Shown here piece by piece: positions 11,307 to 24,110 of a stretch of 64,000 bases of DNA (positions are counted from its first letter, which is position 1; every line of letters starts with the position of its first letter). Below the pieces are notes generated by a model that was not told the origin of the DNA, ran no database searches, and saw only the letters and a program-made list of their open reading frames with translations. This DNA is from Petunia secreta (lineage: Eukaryota; Streptophyta; Magnoliopsida; Solanales; Solanaceae): positions 15,456,001 to 15,520,000 of the forward strand of contig JARKIP010000064.1 in NCBI GenBank assembly GCA_029990175.1, written 5' to 3'. The position numbers were made by a program, and so were the translations under genes.

Positions 11307-12840
11307 TAAATATTTGCTCATTCTCGAGTAAAGGACAAAACATAAAGTAGCAGCTGAAAACATTAAGAAGAATGAGAATATTAGGCAAACAAGAATCAAC
11401 TAAGATCAAACTTCAAGTTCGAATGATTTTTATCCGTACTCATGTTCACTGATTGAGAATTAAAATCACAATATTTTCTAATTACAGTGTGTCTCACCAA
11501 AGGAAGAGAGATGCCCATAAATCACACATTATATAATATAAAAGAATAAGGGCATAAATAGAAAAATTATCTCACTCTCAACAAAGAAGTATTTCTAGCT
11601 CTCAAAAATTACGATAAGCTTGCATATCATGTGGCTCTCCACTAATGTAGGAATATTTGAGTTGAGATCATTTAGGGCTTTTCATTAGGTTTTAATGTAG
11701 GCTTAGGGGCAGATATAATATATGTTAATATGAGTGACTCGAGTCCCTTATAGACATCACAATACATTGACATTTAAGTATTATTTTGTCTTCCTTTTTC
11801 TAAAACAATCAACATTCTTCTTCTTTTTTCTTTTTTTTTTTCATTTTTTCAGACTCCATATCTCTCTATCTTTTCCTCTTATTTTCTTTTCATGATGTAG
11901 CTATCAAAAAATCTCTTCGTAACGTTTTTTTTCTTTCTTTTCATTCATTCTTTTTTTTTTTTTTTTGTGTGGAAATGATAGCATTCTCAATAATGAATAA
12001 GCACATCAATAATAATTTTGCCTTGTTCTTTCATAATTACTCCCTCATACTTTATTTTTGCATTCAAATATATATTCTTTATAAATTTTTTTTTGTAAAT
12101 GCCAAAAAGGAAATATGGTGAATAAATAGATATGACAACAAAGGCTTAGGGTTAAAATTTGGCTATCAAGAAAAATAAGGGATAATTCATTAGGCTCAAC
12201 GGGGCTGACTAGGGATAAAAATATTATGGTAGGTTAATTTTGGTCATGGTTTAGCAAGGAAGGCCTACTTTCATCTCACAACTCAAAAAGCTACCTAGAA
12301 TTTCGCCTCAAACCACATTCAAGGCAAGTTCTAGATTTCCGAATAAGCAAGAGAACTGATAATAACCTGAAAACACAATACGCCTGGGATTAACAAAAAT
12401 TATAATTTTAATCACCAATAAATAAAAATGAATTTGGAATGATATTTTTATAACTCAAGAATGGTACCCAATCAAATCTGTTTTTCCAAAATCTCATTAT
12501 ATGAAATATCATGTTTTTAGCTGATTTATTTATTGAAAATCCTAAAAGATGTTCAGTTCAAAATATTACGACCATAGAAAAGAATTGAACAAAGAAATTC
12601 ATAGAAGTATACGAAAGAAGTTATGCTAAAAAATTTTTAACAAAAGAAAAATACACTAAAAAATATTATATATACAATGTTATATATAAAAATTAAATCA
12701 ATAAAAGGTGTAAAAGAAAAACACACCAAAAATTGAAAACACGCACATATTTACAAACACGAAAATATATATTCCTTTACCCCCACACTTAAATATTGTC
12801 AAGTCCTCATTACAAATAATTTAAACGAAAAAGGAGGTAA
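11307..12840 (-). other. Non-coding 3' half of the Athila-like internal region
   Basis: No ORF is supported here. On the minus strand this matches 37200-38680 of the second copy throughout, including a second polypurine-like tract at 12781-12800. Both copies therefore keep about 1.5 kb of non-coding sequence between the gag-like ORF and the 3' LTR. Confidence 0.65.
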
Positions 12841-12857
12841 AGAGGCTCCCCAAAATA

Positions 12858-13950
12858 TTATTTTCTCTTTTGCCTGGAGTTTGTGAACTCCACACCTAAT
12901 TCTGAATCATTTTTTCTTTTTTGCTCCTTGGGATTATTCTCAGAATTCACTTGGCCAAGAACATCACAAAATAATTTCTTTTTTTGCACGTTCCATTCTT
13001 TCTTGGTCTTGTCTCGAGTGGGCATGTTACCGTTCATGGTGATATTTAACTCCATTTTGTATTTTTCACAAAGATCGGTCCATGCGTTTCCTGAAAATCC
13101 CCAACAACAAAATTCACAGAGTCACAATGATCAAAAGAAATTAAAAGATGTTGGTCAAAAGGGTATTCAAAATTGTATATGTGTAGTTGACTTCGCCATC
13201 CTTATTTTCTTTCAAATTAGCTAATTTTTGTGGATAAGAAAAATGGGGTATGCACTCATCACATGTTGAATGAAATTCAACTAAACCTTTATTTTCAACC
13301 ATCTCCACTTGATCAAGTTTTTCATCGTGAGTGATGGATTCTTCCTCATTAGGAACATCTTTTTGAATTGGTACATCTTCACATGTTGTTTCTGTTAAGT
13401 GCTCACTACAATTAAAAGAGATTGTCATACTTACCAATTGACTCAATTGTATTGTTTGTTCCGTCATGATTTTATGATTCTGTGCATATTTCTCATCAGT
13501 GTTTTTTATGAAATCATACACTGATTCTTTTAAGCTCTCATTCTCTTTTTGTGGTGGTTGATGCGTGTCCCAATTTTCATGTGAATACTGGTTGCGCTCC
13601 AGATTGTAACCATATTCATTAGAATCATTGTACATGTGAGGACTAGAAATAATGTAAGATTCTTCATAAGATGACCCAAAGAAATAAGAGTTACCTGCGT
13701 CGCATTTATGAATGAAGTGATTTCCACCGCAATATTCACAAGTAATAGACCTTTGGCTAACTTTATTAATTAGTTGTTCAAGGTCTTTGATTCTCCCAGA
13801 ATTTACAAGGTGAATGTGTTACTTGTCTGACATTCAAAACTTTGGTTGTTGTCTCCACAGTAGTCACAAGTAATATCTTTCTGACAATATTTTCTACCAA
13901 TCCAACGAGACTTTCACTTGGATAGTTGAAATTCATTTTTCAGAATGTGT
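12858..13950 (-). pseudogene. Gag-like zinc-knuckle ORF of the outer Athila-like element
   Basis: The best-preserved frame runs from 13635 to 13141 on the minus strand and includes QPPQKENESLKESVYDFI, HLTETTCEDVPIQKD and HSTCDECIPHFSYPQKLANL. Upstream (about 13690-13940) there are sequences corresponding to two CCHC-type knuckles, out of frame here. Downstream, another frame at 12858-13055 continues with LGQVNSENNPKEQ. The same protein is encoded, with different breaks, by the copy at 36064-37189. The family resemblance is to Athila nucleocapsid knuckles (CxxCGxxHxxxxC). Its role is presumably RNA binding or packaging with help from autonomous relatives, which is an inference. Confidence 0.65.
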
Positions 13951-14131
13951 GAGAGAGTTCATATTCAGATTTTTTTATTTTATTTTATTTTATTTTTTGT
14001 AAAGTTTTGTTTCCTAGCACTTGTCAAATACTAGGAAGCAAAATACTTGAAGAAAAAAAATCTCAAAGTAGTAATAAGATAATTAATCTGAAGTAGATGC
14101 TTACCATTCACTGGCAACGACGTCAAAAATT

Positions 14132-14942
14132 TGACGAGCTCTGGGATTATAGGATTTTATGCTTGTACTATGCCAAATTATAGTATAGTTTAAGATATCA
14201 TCCCACAGAGATTGAAACCACCTTGGCTACAGATTTATATTATCTTTGTCACTATTTGAGAGAACTAGTTTGGTGAGATGGAAATCGTTTAATAGTCCTA
14301 AAAATTAAATAAATTTAGAGTAAATATTATTATGAATTTTTTAAATAAATAAAAGATAAAGATAAAGGTTGGGATACTTTGAATCAGCAAGATAAAACTA
14401 TTATAATAAAATTAAAATTTCATTATTTGTTCTCTATTTAATGACATGATCGCTTATTTCTAATACGACCAAGTCACATAAAAGTAACCAATTAATAACA
14501 CCTCTTTCGGTTAATGTAGCTAATCGATTGACAGTAAAACAGAGAACTTGTTCAAAGAATGATCATTTATTTTTAATACAACCACTTCACTTAACCATAA
14601 TATATTAATAGCACCACTCGCGCTTATACTATTAATTTATTGATAGTCAGTGACATTAAACAATAATTGATTAATAACACATCTTTCAATTAGTATAGTT
14701 AACCGACTAAAGTAATCATTTAAACAAGAAGTATCTTAGTTGAGTACACCAAGTGAGCAAAAACCTCTTTCGATTAGCTTTTACTAAATCAATAATCTTA
14801 TTTGAGTCAACTCCTCCGTGAGAATTAGAATTGAAAGAAATAAGATAAATATTATGGTTAAACCTAGTGTATAAAGATGATAAAGAGAAAATCCCTACAT
14901 AATAGTAATATAATAAAATCAAGACTTCCATTGTAAAAACTT
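14132..14942 (-). repeat. 5' LTR (part 1) of the outer Athila-like element
   Basis: This is a direct repeat of 9876-10690. It is cut at 14942 by the MULE insertion and resumes at 40437 with perfect continuity relative to the other LTR. The 9-bp sequence TAAAAACTT at 14934-14942 is the left target-site duplication of the MULE. Confidence 0.9.
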
Positions 14943-15054
14943 GGCAGAAGAGTCAAATGAACACATGTACTTGTCCGTTTTAACCATATTCATGCTTGTA
15001 CTTATCGAAATGTCAACCAACCTCTTCATTTTTCCCAAACATAACTTTTAAACC
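14943..15054 (+). repeat. Left terminal inverted repeat of the MULE
   Basis: It begins GGCAGAAGAGTCAAATGAAC and is the inverted copy of 40315-40427. Similarity fades after about 112 bp. The MULE sequence continues to 15133, where the Sire insertion interrupts it. Confidence 0.88.
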
Positions 15055-15133
15055 CTCATGCGCTGATGTGTCAAGTTGGTTTTTGATGTGGCAAATGAGC
15101 GTGAGCGACATGGCTTTTCTGAGCGTGGAACAG

Positions 15134-15945
15134 TGTTACTTTGGATAAGCTTTAAGTTTTGACTGATGACTAAGAAACAAATTCAAAGGACATGTTTCTT
15201 TGAATTATTGCAGCTAAATAGATAATTCATGCAAAATCATTTAAGCTAAAATATAATTAATTATTCTAAGTCTAATATTTATCTTGATAATTATGAAGGT
15301 CTAAACGTGATATGAAAAGATTGCATAAACAGTGGATAAGGACTAAAGGATTTCGGGTAATCAAGTGAAGAGTTCAATTACGACTCAAACTCTTGGAAGC
15401 TTTGGAGTTCTAATTGCTCAAGACTTCTTGGATTATGAAGGCTATAAAACCAGGAGCATTTCAGCTATTGAAGTATGCACAAATACAGAGAGAATCGAGT
15501 CTTAGCATTGAAAGTATTTTAATCGTATTTATGTAATCATTAAGCTACAGGGAACTAAATAAGAACATGTTCCTTAGATTGAGTCTTGTAAAAGTTCAGT
15601 CTTAGTTCAACTGTAGTAGGTACTATCGAGTTGTATCATTTCAGTTCAAGTCGTATACTTGAAAAAACTTCACTGATCGTGAAAGAGGTCACTAGAGGCT
15701 TAGAGTTAGTCCTAGGATAGTAAGAAGGTAGTCTTGTAACCAAGTGAGTCTTTTACATAGTGAAGTTGAAATCCTACTTGGAAGAGTAGGTTGTGGTTTT
15801 TTGATCCCTAGTTAAAGGAGTTTTTCCACGTTAATATTGGGTGTTCATTTACTTACAGTTTTAATTCCGCATATAATACAGTAAAGGAACACATTTAAGG
15901 AATTGGTCCTTAAAACAGTAAAGTGGTGTGTCTTGGAAAATAACA
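15134..15945 (+). repeat. 5' LTR of the Sire-like element
   Basis: 812 bp, TGTTAC to TAACA. Positions 15312-15945 match 38818-39450. The first 178 bp have no counterpart at the 3' side, because the start of the 3' LTR was deleted. Confidence 0.9.
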
Positions 15946-15947
15946 AT

Positions 15948-15959
15948 TGGTATCAGAGC
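15948..15959 (+). other. Primer-binding site, initiator Met-tRNA
   Basis: TGGTATCAGAGC lies two bases after the 5' LTR. This is the standard Copia primer site complementary to the 3' end of plant initiator methionine tRNA. Confidence 0.92.
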
Positions 15960-15995
15960 GGGTTATCCTTGAAAAGGCTAACACCTAGGATTAGA

Positions 15996-17700
15996 ATGAG
16001 TACATCATAGGAAAATGGTGAGGGTCAGTCAACTGTTAGGGCACCTTTGTTCAATGAAAAATACTACTCATGGTGGAAGAAAAGGATGAGAGATCATCTT
16101 CAGGCTGAGGACTATAAGTTATGGGACATGGTGACTGAAGGTCCCATGATTCCAATGAAAAAGGATGCTGAAGGAAATGATGTTCCCAAAACCAGAAGGG
16201 AATGCAATGCTGAAGACTTAAGGCAGTAGGAAAAGAATGCCAAAGCAAGAAAGTGGCTTGTCTGTGGACTCAGTCCTGATGAGTGCACTAGAATTAGAGG
16301 TATACCACTGTAAAAGAAATTTGGGATGCTCTACAGGTTGCACATGAAGGGACAAGTTAGGTCAAAAGATCTAGAGGTACACTCCTTTTTACTGAATATG
16401 AAAGTTTTAAAATGAAAGAAGGAGAATCAATTTCTAAAATGTACACTAGATTCAATGCTATTTCATCTGAACTTATTTCTTTGGGAGGAGTTTTAACTGT
16501 TGAAGATAGAGTAGAAAAAATCCTAACTAGGGTTCTTCCAGATTCTTGGGAGATTAAAGCTTGTGCTATCATAAAAAGCAAGAATCTGACCACCTTATCC
16601 TTAGATGAACTTATAGGTAATTTGAAAACTTACGAACTAAGGAAAAAGGTTAAGAACATAGGTGAACCTATTAAAACTGAACCTAATCTAGCCTTGACTA
16701 CTGCTGATAAGCCTATTGACGATAAGGAACTGGTCCTTATCGCTAAAAATGTTCAAAGATATTTGAATAAGAAAAAGGGGGCTAGTGGACAGGGTAGGCC
16801 TTCTAATGTGAAATAGGTTGGAGAATGCTTGAAATGTGGAAGCATGAAGCACTATATCAGCAAATGTCCAGTTATGGAAGGAGAATAGAGGAAGAGATAC
16901 GTGGAAGAAAGGAAAAAGGCTAGGGAATAGGTCCGGAAGAAAATTGAAAATCCCAAAGCAATAGTTGCTGGTTGGCAAGACAGTGAGGATGAACAATCTG
17001 ATAATGATATGGATGAGGATCTTGCTCTAATGGCTCTTGAAGATTCAGATAATGAAGAAGATGCTGAGGTATTTGTTTCTAAACTTAGACAAGATGTGAA
17101 AAGCATGCCTAGAGAGAAATTAGTCAAAGTATTTCATACTGTGCTAAATGAGTTTAAATCTCTAAGGGATGGCAAAAATCAATTGCATGATGAAATTGAA
17201 AGTTTAGGAACAGAATATAAAAAGGAAATAATTAAAAAATGACTCTCTGAAAAGGAAAATTAGCGTGCTAGAGGAACAGGTCCTCACACTTGAATCAACT
17301 GTTCAGGAACTGGAAAATGAAAAATCAAAAGTTAAAACAGTTGTAAATAGTAAGGGCATTGCTAGTTCTCATCAGATCATTGCTGAAGAGAAATTGAAAG
17401 TCACAGTTGATGAACTGTGCAAGAAATATGAAAAGATAAGATCTTTGGAAGAGGACTTAGCTAAAACTAAAATGGAGTTAGGAAAAACTGTAAAATGGAC
17501 AAGTCCTCTAAAGCATTAGAATGGTTACAGGAAAATCATAGTAGTAACAGGAAGGGTATTGGATTCATGAAATCACGGTCTTCACCCAAATGGGATCCAA
17601 AGAGTAAGCACCTATCATTTCCCGAAAATTGGTTATGCACTCATTGTGGGAACACTGGTCACTTCAAAGAAAATTGACAATCTCAAAAATGGCTGCACAG
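15996..17700 (+). pseudogene. Sire-like gag, broken
   Basis: The start codon at 15996 is followed after four codons by a stop. Beyond it the frame reads the Sire-type N terminus NEKYYSWWKKRMRDHLQAED. A longer open part (16412-16816) covers the capsid region. A zinc knuckle CLKCGSMKHYISKC follows at about 16830-16871, then a coiled-coil-rich acidic region (about 17009-17519). A second knuckle, CTHCGNTGHFKEN, near 17635-17680 has its last Cys replaced by a stop. At least five stops or frameshifts are visible, so no functional gag can be made. Gag with two knuckles and an extended C-terminal part fits the large Sire/Maximus clade. Confidence 0.82.
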
Positions 17701-17870
17701 AGGAACATGTCCTATAAAACAGTTCAAAACTCTGTGAGAAAGAAAACTGTTCACATAAAGAAACCATTACCATTCTGGGGTAGGAGAGATTTGATTCATC
17801 ATTTTTTTCAAGGAAAGGAACCCAAACTAGTTTGAATTCTTAAAATTAACCCCTAGTTTTCTTTTGCAGG

Positions 17871-20118
17871 CTAGAGTGAAGGAGAGGAACCACAAATGGT
17901 ACATGGACAGTGGTTGTTCAAGGCACATGACAGGACATAAGGAAATGTTCCTTTCACTCTCAGCCTTTCAATGAGGAAGTGTTTCCTTCGGTAATGGTAA
18001 GAAAGGGGAAATTATTGGCATTGGCAAGGTAGGTAGGTTTGATTCACATAGTATAGACTATGTGTTTCTAGTAGATGGACTGAAGCATTGCTTGTTGAGT
18101 ATATCTCAACTGTGTGACAAAGGTAATAATGTTAATTTCTCATCTACTGGGTGCAGTGCGACTAACCAAACCTCTGGAGAGATTATTTTGCAGGGAAGTA
18201 GACATAGAAACATCTACAAGGTAGATCTGTTGACACTATCTGATGGAAGCATGAGTTTCTTAAGTGTTGTGCAAAATGATCCCCTCCTATGGCACAAAAG
18301 ATTTGGCGATGCTAGTCTTTCACAACTGAACAAGCTTGTTTTCAAGGATTTGATGATAGATCTCCCTAACATCAAATTCAAGGATGAAAAGGTGTGTGAA
18401 GCTTGTGCCGGGAGGAAGCAGGTAAAATCCTCCTTCAAACCAATGAAATAGGTAAGTACTACCAAACATTTGGAACTGGTCCATATAGATTTGTGTGGAC
18501 CAATGAGAACAATGAGTCGTGGAGGTAAGAAGTATGTTATGGTGTTGGTTGATGATTACTCCAGATTTACATGGACTATATTTCTTGCATCTAAGGAAGA
18601 AGCTTTTAATTCTTTTTCATTTTTTGCTAAGAAAGCTCAAAGGACTCTAGATAGTTACATTGTTTCCATTAGGTCTGATCACGGAACTGAATTTGAAAAT
18701 CATATGTTTTTCAACTTTTGTAATAAAAATGGCATTAATCACAATTTTTCGTCACCTAGAACTCCACAACAAAATGGTGTAGTGGAAAGGAAAAATAGGA
18801 CCCTAGAGGAAATGGCAAGGACTATGCTAATATCTGGAAATCTTCCACAAAACGTTTGGGTTGAGGCCATCAATACTACATGCGACATAATCAATAGATG
18901 TATGATAAGGTCATTCATAGAAAAGACTCCATATGAGTTGCTTAAGGGAAGAAAACCAAATATTTCTCATCTAGGGCTTTTGGTTGCAAATATTTCATAC
19001 ACAACAATAGGAAAGATGCCTTAGGAAAATTTGATCCTAGAAGTGATGAGGGAATCTTTATTGGTTATTCTTCAAATAGTAAATCTTATAGAGTCTTTAA
19101 CAAGAAAATATTGAAAATTGAAGAAAGCATGCATGTTAAATTTGATGAAACTGGCAGTCTTACTCAAGAACAGGTACAAGAGGATGAAGAGATTGGAATG
19201 CTGAAACATGGTGAAATTGATCCACAAATACAGACATTGGATGAGGATACTGTGAGAACTGAACTGCAAGGAACTGTTCCTCAGGATAGAACTGAGAAGA
19301 GTCGCACAAAAATAGGGGGAACAAATGTTGGTTCCACCTTACAAATTGTCAGTACTACTCCTCAGGATTTATTCCTCAGCAAGGGACTTCTGACAATGGT
19401 TTGATACTCAAGCCTTACAAGTATCAAGGTTCACATCCTGTGGATCAAATAATCTCAGATAAGACTACTGGAATACAAACTAGATCAACAGTTAAAAATC
19501 ACAATCAGTGTGCCTTTAGTGCTTTCCTATCTCTTATTGAACCCAAAAATGTGAAAGAAGCGTTGAAGGATGCGGATTGGATCAATGCTATGCAGGAGGA
19601 ATTGAATCAATTCCAAAGAAGTCAAGTTTGGCATCTGGAACCCAAGCCAAGGAACAGGTCCATAATAGGAACAAAATGGGTTTTCAGAAACAAACTTGAT
19701 GAGGATGGCATGGTAACCAGATATAAGGCTAGGTTAGTTGTTCAGGGGGTATAGTTAAAAGGAGGGTATTGACTATGATGAGACTTTTGCTCCAGTTGCA
19801 AGATTGGAAGCAATAAGACTCCTTATAGCCTTTGCTACATTCATGGAATTTACTCTACATCAAATGGATGTTAAGAGTGCATTTCTGGATGGTTACTTAA
19901 AAGAAGAAGTATATGTTAAGCAACCTCCAGGTTTTGAGAATGAACAGTTCCCTGAACATGTGTACATATTGGACAAGGCCTTGTATGGACTCAAGCAGGC
20001 ACCAAGAGCATGGTATGAACGACTATCAAAATTTCTACTTCAACATGGATATAAAAGAGGTAAAATTGATAGCACATTGTTTTTGAAAGAAAAAGGTAAG
20101 CATCTCTTAATTGAAATT
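17871..20118 (+). pseudogene. Sire-like pol, part 1 (protease, integrase, RT N-half)
   Basis: The protease motif WYMDSGCSRHMTG is at about 17899-17937. Integrase follows with LLWHKRFGDASLSQLNKL (about 18287), HIDLCGPMRTMSRGGKKY (about 18480), SDHGTEFEN and PQQNGVVERKNRTLEEMA. RT begins near 19540 with WINAMQEELNQFQRSQVW, GTKWVFRNKLDEDGMVTRYK, DVKSAFLDGYLKEEVYV and YGLKQAPRAWYERLSKF. Several stops and frameshifts interrupt it. The reading is cut at 20118 by the Ogre-like element just before the catalytic aspartate box, which resumes at 32204. Confidence 0.88.
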
Positions 20119-20986
20119 CCGAAAGGATAAATTCCAGAATATCGACAGGATGGGCTAACTCTTTTGGAGTTTTTGGAGTCGCCACCCAATTTAAGGAAAA
20201 CAGGGAACCAAATTAGCAAATGCGTGCAAAAACTCCGTTTTTATAAAAAAGACGGTCTTTCTTCCAGAGATTCTAAAAGTAAGAGGTTTTATTAATTTCG
20301 GAAGAAGGTTTTTAAGGCACTTCCGAAATTCCGTAAAATACGGTTAATCCGACAGGTTTCCAAAATATTTGCAAAATATGCTTTTCTAGAAAATTTATCT
20401 AAAATAATTAATTGAAATAAAACTTGTTTATGAAAAATATTTAATTTGCACGCATTTTGCTAATTTGCCCCAGTTTGCAATAAATTAAATAACGACTTCA
20501 AAAATAAAAGATAATGCACATAAAGTAAAGCAATATACCAAGCAATCAAATATTATTAATAAATAAAGTATTTTACACATTTATTTGCATAAATATCCAA
20601 AGAAAATAATGCGAAGTTAAAGATAGAACCGGGAAATTGATCAACTCGCGGGAGTCTTGAATTTTCTAAAATTCCTAAGCCTTATTTCTGAATGCTCGGG
20701 TCCGAATTCAATCCCCAAATGCCTCCAATGCAATGGATTATTCCCATTTGTAAGTTAAGCCAAAGCGCCCATAGATTATTCGTGAAAAAATGTACCTCGC
20801 AAAACAAACAAGTAAAATTGAATTAGTACGATAGTCAAAATGTAATAAAAAATAAAATAACAAATATAAAGTAATAAAGTAGTAATAATAATAATAATGA
20901 TAATAAAATATATAATAATAATAGAATATATAATAACAATAAAATATATAATAATAATAGAATATAATAATAATAATAATAATAGA

Positions 20987-21037
<51 letters not shown>

Positions 21038-22477
21038 GGGGTTGTTTTTTGCAAAATTTAGGCTCAGATTCGTATGGCGCGTCATGTAGAGGCTCGGGAT
21101 TTGGTACGGTTGCAAACACGGAGCCCGGGCCGTGTTGTCATGCCAAAGCACCAAACCCACTACTCTATTCGACTTGCTTTGCATTAATTTCATACTTTCA
21201 TCATCGCCTTTTGCTTTAGGGACGCGGGAACGGGACGGATCAAGTGTAGTATCATGTGCAAAGTCCGTCAATTCCTTGTGTAGGCCTCAATACGTGCATA
21301 GGTATTTTTTCATCGGCCAAAATGTAGTATCGGTTCAATATCAGTCCATAGGTCTCAAAATTAACAATTTCATAGGTTATTTTATCACAACGACTGTCCA
21401 GATTAGGTACCCAGTGCCAAGGATCTGCAAAACCTTTTTAACAAACACGATTAGTAATAGTCAGAACAACAATAAACATAGCCATGAGCAACAATAACCA
21501 GAGTCATGAACAGAAGGAATCAATGGCCAAACAATATTGATAACAATTGAACAGTGGGTAAGTTCAAACAGATCGACGCCCCCAAACGGAAAAAGGGCAA
21601 CTCTACAACCATCATCCCTCTGTAATTGACCACAAAAAACGAAGCAATGCAGACCATCGCCGGAGAACGAGCCAAAACAGAGATCGGCACCACAACGGAC
21701 ACCACCAAATCAATGAATCAAAGGATAACGAAAGCACAGGGACCAATAGCCAGCTACTCCGGCGAGAATAAACAGACGGAGCCGCGATTAAACAGGAGAG
21801 AGGAGCGACCGCCGGCAAGGTTTTTCCGGTGAGCCTTGCGGCATCGCTGCTACTCTCTATGCGACGTTCCTTTTACTATTTTAGTTTCGACAATAGCCTA
21901 CAAGAATGGAAACGAAGAGGCCGGCGTCGCCGGCGATAAAACTTTCCGGCGATGAAATGTTATGAGTCGCCTATGGTGGTGATGGTTTCCGTTTCAGATT
22001 TTTTTGCTTTGTTTCGATTCTACTTTCGTGTGGGTGTGCCCTCTGTTTCTGATCTGTGAATGTATGTTTTCGATGTGGGTGTCGATGGAAAAATGAAAGT
22101 GTAGGTGTATATGTGTTCGGTGGTGTGTGTATATGGATCTGCTCTTTGGGTGTCGAGAGGAGAGATAGTGAGAGGGTAGATGAGAGGAGATGGTGTATAT
22201 CTGATTTTGGTGTAAGGGTTTTTGTAAAAATGGGGAAGATGGTGAATAATGGTTAGCCCCCTAGGGTTTTGGGATAAGGGCATATATATATGGTAGGGTA
22301 ATTTATAAATTGGGCTAAAAATTGGGTGTCGCGTAAATAGGCCGGGATTCAAAATGAATGACAATTATGGCCTTTTACGTTAAAATTATTAACTTAATTT
22401 ATTGTAAAAAATTAACCTTATTTTAACATAATTTAGATGTTAATTGAAAATTCCGGGACAAAATTGGGTGTCAACAG
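20119..22477 (-). repeat. 3' LTR (left copy) of the Ogre-like element
   Basis: This matches 29846-32203 base for base over nearly its whole length. I noticed one substitution (TGTTGTCATGCC against TGTTGCCATGCC near 21138/30865) and perhaps one single-base length difference near 22440. The last 21 bp of the LTR (on the minus strand) are missing at 20119. The long (AAT)n microsatellite at about 20881-21037 has the same length in both copies. Confidence 0.9.
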
Positions 22478-22494
22478 CTGCCCCTCTTTACCCG
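22478..22494 (-). other. Polypurine tract of the Ogre-like element
   Basis: On the minus strand this reads GGGTAAAGAGGGGCAGC, immediately before the LTR start TGTTGACACCC. It is purine-rich and in the right place for plus-strand priming, which fixes the element on the minus strand. Confidence 0.75.
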
Positions 22495-23340
22495 GAAAAG
22501 GATGAAAGAGTTTCCAGGGTAAAGAAGTTGACGTGAAACCCAATTTTGTCACGGTAAAGCCAAGGTTATGATTCCTGGGATCAAAATGCGAGGCTTCTGG
22601 ACATGGCCGAACTACGGTTTCCGAGTTGCCTACATATCTCGGGCTGAAAGAGAATCAGGCCATATGTAGTTCGACGCGATTTGAAAATCAAAGACGAGAT
22701 AGTAACGACTACCCAAACGCGGGAAAAGAGGCTTGTAATCACCCAAGTTATGAGAATGTGGTCGACGACACACCCATAAAGAGGGGTTTACACGGACATA
22801 GCTTCCACTGCATCTCGACAATCGAGCCATCTTGTCTTTAATCTCAAACCTCAGACTCAGGGTTAACAAGAGACTTATCTCTAGGGTGGATGACTTATGC
22901 GGGTGCGATTCTTCAGGTCTTCGTTGACGAGTCCAGCTCATATCAATGATTGCCCCGGTTCATTGCTAAGCAAAGCTCCATGTTCCAAATGCTGCTGCGG
23001 TGCTGCTAAAAATCCTGCAATAATCTCAACAAACGGTAAACGAGCAACTGCTAATAAACTGTAATAATTGGAATAAGAAATAAATAAAGTGATAACAAAA
23101 ATTGTAAATACGGGTTTCGGTATCATTGATAAGTTCTTCATTCGATCAACTGACAAAGTACTCCGCCCGGAGAACCTCTAAGCTGATCCTTATTCTGAAA
23201 CAGTAAAGCAAGACAATAAGTAAGTGAGAACGAATTGTAAAATGCCAATATTGCAAGACAACCGACATCGCGAAGCACTCCGAAAGTGGTGCTCCAACCG
23301 ACTTGTCTTAGACTATCATCTACTTGAAAGAAATCTGCAC
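22495..23340 (-). other. Ogre-like 3' non-coding region
   Basis: No reading frame with homology is visible. The stretch lies between the polypurine tract and the first tandem array and looks single-copy. Confidence 0.5.
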
Positions 23341-23758
23341 ATCCTATTTGTGGGTGGAAGGACCTGAGATATCCTATTTGTGGGTGGAAGAACCCGATAT
23401 ATCCTATTTGTGGGTGGAAAGACCCAAAGTATCCTATTCGTGGGTGGAAGGACCCAAAGTATCCTATTCGTGGGTGGAAGGACCCAAAATATCCTATTTG
23501 TGGGTGGAAGGACCCAAATATCCTATTTGTGGGTGGAAGGACCCAAATATCCTATTCGTGGGTGGAAGGACCCAAAATATCCTATTTGTGGGTGGAAGGA
23601 CCCAAATATCCTATTTGTGGGTGGAAGGACCCAGATATCCTATTCGTGGGTGGAAGGACCCAAAATATCCTATTTGTGGGTGGAAGGACCCAAATATCCT
23701 ATTCGTGGGTGGAAGGACCCAGATATCCTATTTGTGGGTGGATAAACCCTGATTGTTC
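23341..23758. repeat. Tandem array of 29-30 bp, about 14 copies
   Basis: The unit reads ATCCTATTTGTGGGTGGAAG followed by GACCCAAAT or a close variant. Copies alternate between 29 and 30 bp and differ mainly at TTTG/TTCG and in the tail. Each unit holds a small inverted repeat TGGGT-GGAAGG-ACCCA. Because the unit lacks stop codons, the array stays open in all three plus-strand frames. This is a by-product of the repeat and not evidence of coding. Confidence 0.92.
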
Positions 23759-24110
23759 ATTTTTAAGGCGAACGGGCCCAAAACGTTCAATATAGGTGAA
23801 CGAGCCTAAATTTGATGGCAGCCTGCAAAACAAAATTGCAAATTAGATTAATTAAGGCAGGATAATGCAAAACAAATAAGCAAAACTGGGTCGTGTTGCT
23901 TGAATTAATAGTGCTGCAAAGCGTTGAATGCCTTCAGTTCTTATTGAATCTGCCGTTCAATTTCTGCAAATTTAAAGAAAATGCGTTAGAAAACGAGTGA
24001 ATAATGAAACAAAAGCTATAATGAAAAAAGAAGAAATAGATTTGTGCTGCATATGCGACAAGGCGAATGATCTTTGAGAAACTGATGGCCGTCGATAGGA
24101 ACAATAACAA
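23759..24110. other. Spacer between tandem arrays
   Basis: No gene or clear repeat is seen in this part of the Ogre-like element. Confidence 0.5.

Larger units (their letters stand above)
9876..14942 (-). mobile_element. Outer non-autonomous Athila-like Gypsy element (left portion)
   Basis: The element lies on the minus strand and is interrupted by the MULE at 14943-40427. It resumes at 40437. The 3' LTR is 9876-11292, the internal region 11293-14131, and the 5' LTR 14132-14942 plus 40437-40783. The internal region of about 2.84 kb carries only a zinc-knuckle gag-like ORF and no protease, RT or integrase. The primer site beside the 5' LTR (about 14112-14129) resembles the plant tRNA-Asp complement with several substitutions. 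A second copy of the family lies at 34522-38808 with an internal region of nearly identical length. This is therefore a defined non-autonomous family rather than a random deletion product. Confidence 0.85.

Noticed and set aside
20738..21271. Minus-strand ORF of 177 codons with long Ile/Tyr/Leu runs (also at 30465-30998)
   Set aside because: It is the translation of an (AAT)n microsatellite inside the Ogre-like LTR. All three frames stay open for the same reason.
23324..23795. Three overlapping plus-strand ORFs with repeated SYLWVEGPK-type units
   Set aside because: They come from the stop-free 29-30 bp tandem repeat. No frame is preferred and no start context or homology supports coding.
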